The notes under the pieces are model-generated. The model saw only the letters and a program-made list of their open reading frames with translations. It made no database searches and was not told the DNA's origin. 64,000 bases of DNA from Acidobacteriota bacterium. GTDB lineage: Bacteria; Acidobacteriota; Terriglobia; Acidiferrales; UBA7541. The stretch is taken from assembly GCA_013289955.1 (NCBI GenBank), contig JABCYZ010000009.1:1-64000 (forward strand), written 5' to 3'. Positions 34,955 to 43,231 of the stretch are shown here, in pieces (the stretch's first letter is position 1; every line of letters starts with the position of its first letter). A program made the translations under genes and the position numbers.

Positions 34955-37900
34955 TCATGGCGCTGCGAGAATTTCGCAAATCGCCAGATTGTAGCGGTCC
35001 GTTGTCGGAGCGGTGTCGTTGATCGTCACCGTCGTGCCACTAAGCAAGGTGTAGTTGCTCTGCACCTGCACCCAGTAGGTATCGTTGACCGGGCTGAGGT
35101 ACTGGTGAACGAGGGTTTGGTTCGGTCCTAGAGTGCGCGCTGTGGCGTGGTCCCAATCATTGCCCACGCCGATGACCAGCGAGCCGTTGGCCGTGGTTAC
35201 GAGTTGTGCGGTTGGGGCGCCGGGGTCGGCACTTGAGGCGTCGACAGCGCCGATCGCGCCTGAGCCGCCGGAACCGGACGTGTTCACGCCGGTGAAGCTC
35301 ATCACCGTAATCGTGGCAGAAGCGCTCTGAGAGAGATCCGCTGTAACGGTAACGCTTCTCAGTGTGGACGTAGCGAAGGCCCGCCAAATTTCGGCTGTGC
35401 CTCGCTGCGCGTTGCTGCGCTCCACCAGCGTCCAGCTGAGGCCGCCGCCCGTCACGCTGGTGACCTTGTTGTTCGTGCCGCTGCTGGAAGCATCGGCGGA
35501 AACGAAAGCCAAGAGGAGTTCGTTAGCTGCACTGGTCGAGAATGACCCCGTCTTAACGCTGGATTTCGCAGAGCCCTGATCTGCCGAAATCTGAACGTCC
35601 ACTTTCGGTGTCACGGTGACAATCGGGTTGACCGTTTCGGTTAGAGCGCCGGAAGTGCTCGCAACAAAATTGGTATCGCCGCTGTAACGCGCGGTGATGG
35701 AGTTGGCGCCGGTAGGCAAGGTGCTGGTGCTGAATTGCGCGACGTTGGCGGACACAGTCGACGAGCCGATCTGCGTGCTGCCATTGTAGAAGCCGACGGT
35801 GCCCGTAGGCGAACCGCCAGCCGCTTGAATCGTCGCCGTGAAGGTCACGACCTGGCCCGATGTGGACGGATTCAGGTTCGAACCGATGCTGATCGTTGTG
35901 GCCTCCTGATGGACCGTCTCGACGACCGCGGAGGAAGTGCTTGCGGCCAGATTGCCGTTTCCACCGTAAGACGCCGAGATCGAATGCGAACCGGCCAGCA
36001 GCGTAGCCGTCCATTGCGCCGAATTGCCGGAAAGCGTGACGGTGCCAAGAGTGGTTGTGCCGTCGAGGAACGTGACACTGCCGCTCGCAGTGGTTCCCGC
36101 AGGTGGCGTAACCGTGGCCGTAAACGTAACCGATTGTCCGTAGGTTGCCGGATTCAGGCTGGAAGAAACCGTCGTGGTCGTCGAGGCCGCATTGACGGTT
36201 TCCGTGAGCGCCGGCGACGTGCTGGCGGAGAAGTTCGTGTCTCCGCTATATTTCGCGGTGATGGAGTGCGAGCCCGCCGCAAGGCTCGAGAGAGAGAGCT
36301 GCGCGACCTCATTCGTCGGTACAATGACCGTCCCCAACGCATTCGAGCCGTCGTAGAACGTGACCGAACCCGTAGCGAGGTCGCCGCTAATGGAAGCCTG
36401 AACGGTCGCGCTGAACGTCACGCTCGAAGCGTACGGAATCGGGTTCTGGCTGGCCGTCACCAGAACGCTCGAGGAAACCGTTGTGACGGTCTCCGTCAGC
36501 GGTGACGAGGTACTGGCCAAATCATTGGGATCGCCACTGTACTTCGCGGTGATAGTGTGCGTGCCTCCCTGGAAGCCGCAGTCGGTCAGCAGCGCCTGGT
36601 TGTATTGGCTGGGATTATTGCTCACCGTCGCCGTCCCGATCGAGTTGCTGCCGTCGTAAAACGCAACGGTCCCGGTGACTGTTCCTCCCGTCGCCGGTTG
36701 AACGGTTCCAGTAAATTGCACGCACTGGCCGAACGGCGCGGGATTCAGATTCGAGGTGAACGTGATCGCGGTCGGCGTCTGACTGATCGTTTCGGTGAGC
36801 GCCGAAGAAGTGCTTGCCGAGAGGTTGCCGCTGCCCGCGTAGGAAGCCGTAAGCGAATGGGCGCCGACCGCGAGCGTCGAGATCGTGAGTTGGCCGCTGT
36901 TGTTGGCGAGGTTTAGGGTGCCGAGCGACACGGTTCCGTCAAGGAACGTAACGGTGCCGTTCGCCGTCGTGCCCGCGGGCGGCTGCACAGTCGCCGTCAA
37001 CGTCACGGCTTGGCCGTAGCTCGCAGGATTGGCGCCCGAGACGATGGCCGTCGTGGTCGCGCCCGGATTCACCGTTTCTGACAACGCCAACGAGGTGCTC
37101 GCGGCGAAGTTCGAGTCACCGCTGTACTGCGCTGTGATGGAATGCGTACCCGCCGTCAAGGTAGCGATCGAGAAGCTTGCCGATCCGCTTGAAAGCGGCG
37201 CGCTCCCGAGATTGGTGGAGCCATCGAGGAACGTCACCGAACCTGTCGGGCCGCCGCCCGAACCCGGTTGCACGCTGGCCGAGAGCGTGATGCTTTGCCC
37301 ATAGGTTGAAGGATTGCCGCTGGCCGATGCGGTGGTGGTCGTGGTGGCGGGATTGACGGTTAGCGTTTGCGTGCCGCTGGTTGTGCTGCTCGTAAAGTTG
37401 GAGTCGCCGCTATACCTGGCGCTGATGTTGTGCGTGCCGGTCGCGAGCGACGAAGTGCTGAACTGCGCAGAGCCGCTGGCCAGCGAAGCCGAACCGAGCG
37501 TCGTAGTTCCATCCAGAAAGGTTACGGTCCCCGTGGGCGTGCCGCTGTAGGCGCCATGAATGGCCGCAGTAAATGTCACCGATTGCCCGTAGTTGATCGA
37601 AGTAGCGCTCAGGCTGACTGAGGTTGTGGTAGCCGCCTGGTTGACGGTCTGCGTAAAGGCCGAAGAACTGCTGGCGGTGAGGTCATTGTCACCGCTATAG
37701 CTCGCCGTCAAAGAGTGAGAACCCGCAGCAAGCGCGCTACCCGGGAAGAACGCCGTGCCCTGGCTCATCGCGGCCGTTGCGATCTGTGTTCCGTTGTCGA
37801 AAAGCGCGACTGTGCCGCCCGAGGAGATGAGGTGATACGTATTGTCGACCCCCACGGTAATGGTGATCGACTGCCCGTAGGTCGAGGGATTCGTGAGCGT

Positions 37901-40627
37901 GTAGACCGAGGTCGTCGACGTGGATTGCGTCACGACCTGCGTGGCTGCATTCGACGTGCTCGGCGCAAAATTCGTGCTGCCCAACCACTGCGCCGTCAGG
38001 GTATGCGTGCCGGCGGTCAATGTATCGACCGCTAGACTCGCGGGCCATTGCGTGATCGTCTGGGTCCCAAGAAGAGTCGTGCCGTCATAGAAAGACACTT
38101 GGCCCAGGGCAATTCCGCCACCTACGGGCAGCGAGCCATAGGCGGGAGTGAGGTGCACGGTCATGCTGATATACGACCCATAAACGGAAGGACTGATGCC
38201 TGCCGTAAGGGTTGCGGTCGTGCTCGAGGCAACGATGGTTTCCGTCATCGTCGCAGAACTGCTCGTAAAGTCGCTGCTGCCGCTGTATTGTGCCGAGATG
38301 TTGTGTGTACCCACGCTGAGCGAGCTGACGGAAAGGGTCGCCGAATTGCCGGCGACATTGGCGGTCCCGAGCGCTGTCGAGCCATCGTAAAACGTCACCG
38401 TTCCCGCGGCTAAAGCGTTTGTGGAGGATTGCAATGCCGCAGTGAACGTCACGCTCTGGCCATATTGCGCTTGATTCGGGCTCGCCGAGAGCGTCTCCGT
38501 GGTGGAAGCCTGCGCTACCGTTAGAGACACCGTCGACGAACTGCTTGCCGTGCAGTTGGCATCGCCCTGATACGTCGCGAGGATCACGTGTGTGCCTGCG
38601 GACAAATTGTTCAGCGCAAGCTGGGCGGCGTTGTTGGCCACCGAAACTGTTCCGAGCGTCGAAGACGTGGTGAGATCGGTAAACGTCACCGTACCCGTCG
38701 CAGGCGACGGATATTCCGGCTGGATGCCCGCGCTCAGCGTGACGGAAATTCCATACGGGGCGCTGGTGGGACTCGCCGACAAGCTGGTAGTCGTGGGGGA
38801 CTGGCTCACCGTCTCCGTCACGACATTCGAAGTGATCGGCGCGAAATTCGTGTCGCCGCTGTAAACGGCAGTGAACTGGTGCGTTCCAGCGGTGACAAAG
38901 TACGGATACTGCAAGAGAAACTGGAATTCATATTGTGATCCGCTCAACGTAGAGCTGCTGACCTGCGTCGAACCATCGAAGAGCGTCACGGTGCCGGTTG
39001 GCCCACTCGGAGAGGGAGGGGGCTCGATTTGCACGCTAAATGTTGGAACGATTCCGTAGACAAACGCCGACTCGTTCGTGCTCAACACCAACTGCGCCAC
39101 CACCGCCTGGCGCATTACCGAATAGCTGCCCGACTGATTGCTCGTCATGATGTCCAGGCGGCCATCCTGGTTGAAATCTCCCAGCACCACTCCGTCCGGT
39201 GCGTTTCCCGTCGAGAAATTCGGCGCGCCCTCGGGGGCTTCTACGGCGGTGAAAGCTCCCGTCCCGTTTCCGAGCAGCACACTGACGTTATTTCCCGCCG
39301 AGTTCGCCACCACCAGGTCCAAAAATCCGTCCGCGTTCAGGTCGCCCGCGGCGATCGCCACCGGGTCTCCGCCCACAGGAACCGCGCCGGACGTCGCTGC
39401 CATAAACGTGCAAGCCACGGCCGCAACGGACGGACAATTTTGGTTCAGCAGGATCGACACGGTATTGTCGGTGCCATTGGTCACCGCAATGTCCAGAAAT
39501 CCGTCGTTGTTGAAGTCGTTCACCACCAGAGCCGTCGGGCCGTTCCCCGTTGCCGGCGAGGCGGTCGTCGGCGCGAACGTACCATCGCCATTCCCCATGA
39601 AAATCGAAAGAGTGTTGCTGATGGAATTAGCCACCACCAAATCCAGGATGCCGTCGCCATTCAGGTCCGCGGTAGCAATGGCGTAAGGAACGTTCCCGGT
39701 TAGAAGTTGCGCGCTCGAAGCAGAAAAAGTTCCGTCGCCGTTGCCGAGCAGGATCGTCACACTGCCCGGGCCCTGCGGCGCCGCCAGCGGGAAGCACGGC
39801 ATGCTCGACCCGCACGTGTTCACCACCGCCAGATCCATCTTGCCGTCGCCGTTGAAATCGCCGGCGACGACTCCGGTAGGGAAAATGCCCGGCAGACTCA
39901 CCGTGGAAAACACCCGGTAGGACCCGTTCGCCCCGTTCGCCACCAATAGCGAAATGGTGTTGTCGAGAGAGTTTGTAACGGCGAACTCCGGGAATTCGTC
40001 ACCCAGAAGGAATTCGCCGGTTGCCATGGCCCACGGCTGCCGTCCGGTCGGCGCGCCGTAGCCGGTTTCAAATCCGCTGTAACTATCCAATTCTGTCGAA
40101 AACGTGTTCGTGACCTGCGAAATAATCGCCAAACTTGGCAGCCCGTTGTTCTGCATATTCCCGGTCAGCAGCGCTTGTGGTGCGCCACCGATGACGGTGG
40201 TCGTGTTTTGGTTCAGCAAAACCGAAGCGGTCATCGGTGTTTCGGGCAGGTAAAAAGCATTCGAGATGGTCGGCGGCGTTCCATTGGGATTGGTGACCGT
40301 GATCGCGAATACTCCCGGCCCCGGAGGAACGTTGTTTGTGAACTGCGCGGTAATCCCTGAACCGCTGGAATTCACCGTGGTCGACGTCGCGTGCGCCACG
40401 TAGGACCCGTTAGCGGTCAGGCTGACCTGCGCATTTTGCGGAAAATTGGCGCCGATAATGGTGAACGTCGCGCTGCCGGGTCCGCCGGAACTGTTCGAGA
40501 CCGACAAGCTCGGCGGGGTTACCTGGCTGATGAACGGCACACCGCTGGAAGAAGCAGTTTGCGCATTTACCGCCGCGGAAAAACACACAAAGAGACACAC
40601 CACCCAGAGAATTCGGACCATCCGCAT
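34955..40627 (-). CDS. Giant secreted protein: IPT/TIG, FG-GAP repeats and 12 Ig-like repeats
   Basis: The protein has 1890 residues. Order: signal peptide (VRILWVVCLFVCFSAAVNAQ), an IPT/TIG-like domain (about 30-130), then seven FG-GAP/VCBS-like units. Five of these have the calcium-loop pattern, such as GDFNGDGKMDLAVVNT and ADLNGDGILDLVVANS; two are worn. Twelve tandem Ig-like domains (Big_3-type) of about 96 residues follow, each with YGQSVTFTA, GTVTFLDG and AGTHSITA.YSGD blocks. A unique 230-residue C-terminal domain ends the protein (LLLAFVSADASSSG, SNYTLLSGTTVTINDTA). It is a surface or released stalk protein, probably adhesive. No sortase or PEP-CTERM-like anchor is visible. It stands alone, divergent from a two-component system. 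Confidence 0.88.
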   Translation of the reverse strand: MRMVRILWVVCLFVCFSAAVNAQTASSSGVPFISQVTPPSLSVSNSSGGPGSATFTIIGANFPQNAQVSLTANGSYVAHATSTTVNSSGSGITAQFTNNVPPGPGVFAITVTNPNGTPPTISNAFYLPETPMTASVLLNQNTTTVIGGAPQALLTGNMQNNGLPSLAIISQVTNTFSTELDSYSGFETGYGAPTGRQPWAMATGEFLLGDEFPEFAVTNSLDNTISLLVANGANGSYRVFSTVSLPGIFPTGVVAGDFNGDGKMDLAVVNTCGSSMPCFPLAAPQGPGSVTILLGNGDGTFSASSAQLLTGNVPYAIATADLNGDGILDLVVANSISNTLSIFMGNGDGTFAPTTASPATGNGPTALVVNDFNNDGFLDIAVTNGTDNTVSILLNQNCPSVAAVACTFMAATSGAVPVGGDPVAIAAGDLNADGFLDLVVANSAGNNVSVLLGNGTGAFTAVEAPEGAPNFSTGNAPDGVVLGDFNQDGRLDIMTSNQSGSYSVMRQAVVAQLVLSTNESAFVYGIVPTFSVQIEPPPSPSGPTGTVTLFDGSTQVSSSTLSGSQYEFQFLLQYPYFVTAGTHQFTAVYSGDTNFAPITSNVVTETVSQSPTTTSLSASPTSAPYGISVTLSAGIQPEYPSPATGTVTFTDLTTSSTLGTVSVANNAAQLALNNLSAGTHVILATYQGDANCTASSSSTVSLTVAQASTTETLSASPNQAQYGQSVTFTAALQSSTNALAAGTVTFYDGSTALGTANVAGNSATLSVSSLSVGTHNISAQYSGSSDFTSSSATMTETIVASSTTATLTAGISPSVYGSYISMTVHLTPAYGSLPVGGGIALGQVSFYDGTTLLGTQTITQWPASLAVDTLTAGTHTLTAQWLGSTNFAPSTSNAATQVVTQSTSTTSVYTLTNPSTYGQSITITVGVDNTYHLISSGGTVALFDNGTQIATAAMSQGTAFFPGSALAAGSHSLTASYSGDNDLTASSSSAFTQTVNQAATTTSVSLSATSINYGQSVTFTAAIHGAYSGTPTGTVTFLDGTTTLGSASLASGSAQFSTSSLATGTHNISARYSGDSNFTSSTTSGTQTLTVNPATTTTTASASGNPSTYGQSITLSASVQPGSGGGPTGSVTFLDGSTNLGSAPLSSGSASFSIATLTAGTHSITAQYSGDSNFAASTSLALSETVNPGATTTAIVSGANPASYGQAVTLTATVQPPAGTTANGTVTFLDGTVSLGTLNLANNSGQLTISTLAVGAHSLTASYAGSGNLSASTSSALTETISQTPTAITFTSNLNPAPFGQCVQFTGTVQPATGGTVTGTVAFYDGSNSIGTATVSNNPSQYNQALLTDCGFQGGTHTITAKYSGDPNDLASTSSPLTETVTTVSSSVLVTASQNPIPYASSVTFSATVQASISGDLATGSVTFYDGSNALGTVIVPTNEVAQLSLSSLAAGSHSITAKYSGDTNFSASTSPALTETVNAASTTTTVSSSLNPATYGQSVTFTATVTPPAGTTASGSVTFLDGTTTLGTVTLSGNSAQWTATLLAGSHSISASYGGNGNLAASTSSAVVETVHQEATTISIGSNLNPSTSGQVVTFTATIQAAGGSPTGTVGFYNGSTQIGSSTVSANVAQFSTSTLPTGANSITARYSGDTNFVASTSGALTETVNPIVTVTPKVDVQISADQGSAKSSVKTGSFSTSAANELLLAFVSADASSSGTNNKVTSVTGGGLSWTLVERSNAQRGTAEIWRAFATSTLRSVTVTADLSQSASATITVMSFTGVNTSGSGGSGAIGAVDASSADPGAPTAQLVTTANGSLVIGVGNDWDHATARTLGPNQTLVHQYLSPVNDTYWVQVQSNYTLLSGTTVTINDTAPTTDRYNLAICEILAAP
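35620..39100 (-). repeat. Tandem array of 12 Ig-like coding repeats
   Basis: Twelve units of about 290 bases within the giant gene encode Ig-like domains with the shared blocks YGQ.VTFTA, G(T/S)VTFLDG, and THSITA(R/K)YSGDSNF. The units are clearly related but not identical, so the array is diverged rather than freshly amplified. Units 6, 7, 8 and 11 look most alike. Unit 9 has extra Cys residues (GQCVQF, TDCGFQ) and unit 2 has one Cys (DANCTAS). Confidence 0.8.
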
Positions 40628-40955
40628 GAGTTGACTCCCTTGAGCAAAGTTCCGAATGACTGAATCGCGACTGCTAGGTATGCGGGGCTATCAGCGAAGC
40701 CACCAACGATCGCTGCTAGTTCCGGAACGCCGGTCCCGCGCAGGCATGACGCTAGATGAGGGTACTGTAAAGGTAAGAGTGCAGCTGTGCCAACACCAAT
40801 CGGTTGCGCCGTTCGTATCGGTTAGCTGAACCTACGGCCAGTCGCCGCCATCCGTTCGGGAAGCAAGGGTCCGCTGGCCGCCGGTCTCTAACACTGCCGT
40901 AACGCGCGATTTACCAAGCGTTCACACCAGTGAGCCTAGACTCGGCTGAGAACCC
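40628..40955. other. Divergent promoter region, giant protein / two-component system
   Basis: A 328-base region with no gene. It holds the promoters of the Ig-repeat gene (minus) and of the response regulator operon (plus). I see no clear palindrome; GATCGGTT-like words recur loosely (CCAATCGGTT and GTATCGGTTA), too weak to call an operator. Confidence 0.35.
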
Positions 40956-41636
40956 ATGAACATTCTGGTTGTGGAAGACGATGAGCTCATGGCGGACGTG
41001 CTGGTGCATGGCCTGCGTGAGGAATCGCACTGCGTTGAGCGCGCTGCCGACGGCCGTGCCGCCCTTCGGCTGACGGGCGAGGCTACCTTCGACCTGATCC
41101 TTCTGGACGTAATGCTTCCCGGGATCGATGGGTTGGAGGTAGCGCGGCAGCTGCGTCTCCGGTGCAGCTCTGTGCCCGTGCTGATGCTCACGGCCCGCGA
41201 TGCTCTGCCAGATATCGTCATTGGCCTCGACGCGGGTGCCGACGACTATCTCACCAAGCCGTTTTCCTTCGTGGAACTGCTGGCGCGCATCCGGGCCCTC
41301 GAGCGACGCGCGGCGTTACGACCGAAAAACGTTCTGGAGTTCGAAGACCTTGTGCTGGACGTCAATTCCTTGCGCGCCTTCCGAAGAGGGCAGGAGATTT
41401 ATCTGTCCGCCACCGAATTTCGGCTACTCGAACTGTTTGTAAGAAATCCGGGCCGCGTGTTATCGCGAGATGCAATTCTGGACGCTGTCTGGGGCAATGG
41501 CCGCGACGTCGGCGAAAATACCGTCGATGCCTTTATCCGGCTGCTTCGGAAAAAGATGGAGGACGGCACGGCCAAGAAATTGATTCAGACACACCGTGGA
41601 TTCGGTTACTCGGTGGGAGGCCCGCTGGCTTCATGA
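40956..41636 (+). CDS. OmpR/PhoB-family response regulator
   Basis: The protein has 226 residues. The receiver domain has the acidic pair in VVEDDE (8-9), the phosphoacceptor Asp51 in LILLDVMLPGIDG, and Lys in LTKPFSFVELLARI. A winged-helix Trans_reg_C domain follows (LSATEFRLLELFVRNPGRVL, RDAILDAVWGNGRDVGENTV, HRGFGYSVGG). It overlaps the histidine kinase gene by four bases (ATGA), so the two are translated together. The TonB receptor and phosphatase just downstream are likely targets. Confidence 0.93.
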   Translation: MNILVVEDDELMADVLVHGLREESHCVERAADGRAALRLTGEATFDLILLDVMLPGIDGLEVARQLRLRCSSVPVLMLTARDALPDIVIGLDAGADDYLTKPFSFVELLARIRALERRAALRPKNVLEFEDLVLDVNSLRAFRRGQEIYLSATEFRLLELFVRNPGRVLSRDAILDAVWGNGRDVGENTVDAFIRLLRKKMEDGTAKKLIQTHRGFGYSVGGPLAS

Positions 41637-43018
41637 ATTTGCCGATTCGCGCGCGCCTTACCGCTCTTTACTTTGTGGTTCTTGCCTTGTCGTTCGTGGG
41701 GTTTTTCTGGGTGAGCGATATCGGTTTCCGCAGCAGCATTGACCTAACGGCCGACAACGCTTCACGCACGAACCTGGAAACGATCGGGCGTCTCCTGGCC
41801 AATACTTCCTCTCGGGGAGAGAGCAAGGTCAGAAAGGAACTGAACGAGCTTGCGGGTCTTTGGGCCAATGGGGCGCTCTTCGAGGTGGCCGGCCAAAACG
41901 GGAATTGGATCTACCGGTCTACGCAGTTCGAACGGACCGATTCCTCTTTTGCCCGAGTCCGGGAGGGAGACATCTCGTTTGTCACCACCAATCTCGACTC
42001 CTCGCAGTACCGCATCGCCCTTCAGCGGGTCAGCGCCGGAAACGAAGTTTATGAAATACACGCCGCGGTTCCGACCGAGCCGTTTGATCAAGCGCTGGAC
42101 CGGTTCAGGCTCATGGAACAGGAAATTCTCCCGCTGCTTGCGATACTCGCATCGGTACTGGGTTATTGGCTCAGCGGAAGGGCTCTCGCGCCGGTCAACC
42201 GGATTATCGAGACAGCGGGACTGATTGGTGCGGGGAATCTCTCCAGCCGGCTGGAAGTCCCGAAAGCTCGCGACGAACTGAGGCACCTGACGGAAACCCT
42301 GAATGCCATGCTTCGGCGTATCGAAGCTTCTTTTAAAAGAATCACGCAGTTCACTGCCGACGCGTCGCACGATTTGCGGACGCCAGTGGCCGTCATTCGC
42401 GCCACGGCGGAAATTACGCTGCGCAAGCCGCGGACTCAGGAAGAGTACCGGCGAGCCTTATCCAGGATTCTTGAAACTTCCGTTGATACGTCTGAGCTGC
42501 TGGAAAACCTGCTGACGCTTGCGCGCGCCGATGCCGGCGCCGCGGGCATGGAGATGCGCACGCTCGACCTGGCTGCCCACGTACAAAAAGCCCGGGAGCG
42601 CGCGGCTTTGCTCGGCCTCGAGAAAGCGCTGGATGTCACCGCCTCGACGCCGCCCGAGCCCGTGTGGGTTAAGGCCGACGCGATCGCGATCGACCGGCTG
42701 CTGCTGATCCTCCTGGACAACGCCGTGAAGTACAGTCCGAGCGGAGGGCGCTGCGAGATCGCTTTGTCCCGGTCGGAGAACCACGCGCAGATAACAGTTC
42801 GCGATTCGGGCATAGGCATCCCGGAATCGGAACTGAACAACATCTTTGACAGATTTTATCGGATCGATCGCGTACGTTCGAGAAACACGGGAGGCGCGGG
42901 CCTGGGGCTCGCCATCGCCCGCTGGATCGCGGAAATGCATGGCGGCACGATCGCGGCGGAGAGCAAGGTCGGCGAGGGGGCGGAATTTCAAATCAGACTG
43001 CCGGCCGGGGTGGTTTAG
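41633..43018 (+). CDS. Membrane sensor histidine kinase
   Basis: The protein has 461 residues from ATG 41633. Two membrane segments (about 10-28 and 165-182) flank a periplasmic sensor part. A HAMP domain follows (GRALAPVNRIIETAGLIG), then the dimerisation helix with the phosphoacceptor His246 in ASHDLRTPVAVIR. The ATPase domain has an N-box (DNAVKYSP), G1 (RDSGIGIPESELNNIFD) and G2 (TGGAGLGLAIARWIAEMHGG). The longer open frame upstream runs through the response regulator in another frame and is not coding. The signal is unknown. Confidence 0.93.
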   Translation: MNLPIRARLTALYFVVLALSFVGFFWVSDIGFRSSIDLTADNASRTNLETIGRLLANTSSRGESKVRKELNELAGLWANGALFEVAGQNGNWIYRSTQFERTDSSFARVREGDISFVTTNLDSSQYRIALQRVSAGNEVYEIHAAVPTEPFDQALDRFRLMEQEILPLLAILASVLGYWLSGRALAPVNRIIETAGLIGAGNLSSRLEVPKARDELRHLTETLNAMLRRIEASFKRITQFTADASHDLRTPVAVIRATAEITLRKPRTQEEYRRALSRILETSVDTSELLENLLTLARADAGAAGMEMRTLDLAAHVQKARERAALLGLEKALDVTASTPPEPVWVKADAIAIDRLLLILLDNAVKYSPSGGRCEIALSRSENHAQITVRDSGIGIPESELNNIFDRFYRIDRVRSRNTGGAGLGLAIARWIAEMHGGTIAAESKVGEGAEFQIRLPAGVV

Positions 43019-43231
43019 AAGTCCATGTATTTGAGAGACTTAGCTGCTCGCCCGGGCTTTTCTGAAAAAACTTCAGCGTCAATTTAACCAACATTCCCAG
43101 TCGCGTCACAGGAGGTTTCCACCTATCCCCTTTAATGAAGGAAATCTTTAGAGCGAGCAGGCGTCCAGGCGGGCCCGAGGGGCCGCCACAGATCACGGTT
43201 TCTCTTCGAGAACGGGAATGGGGGTGGACTG

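Noticed and set aside
35620..39100. Satellite DNA or a CRISPR-like array
   Set aside because: The repeats are about 290 bases, diverged, and encode Ig-like domains in one continuous frame.
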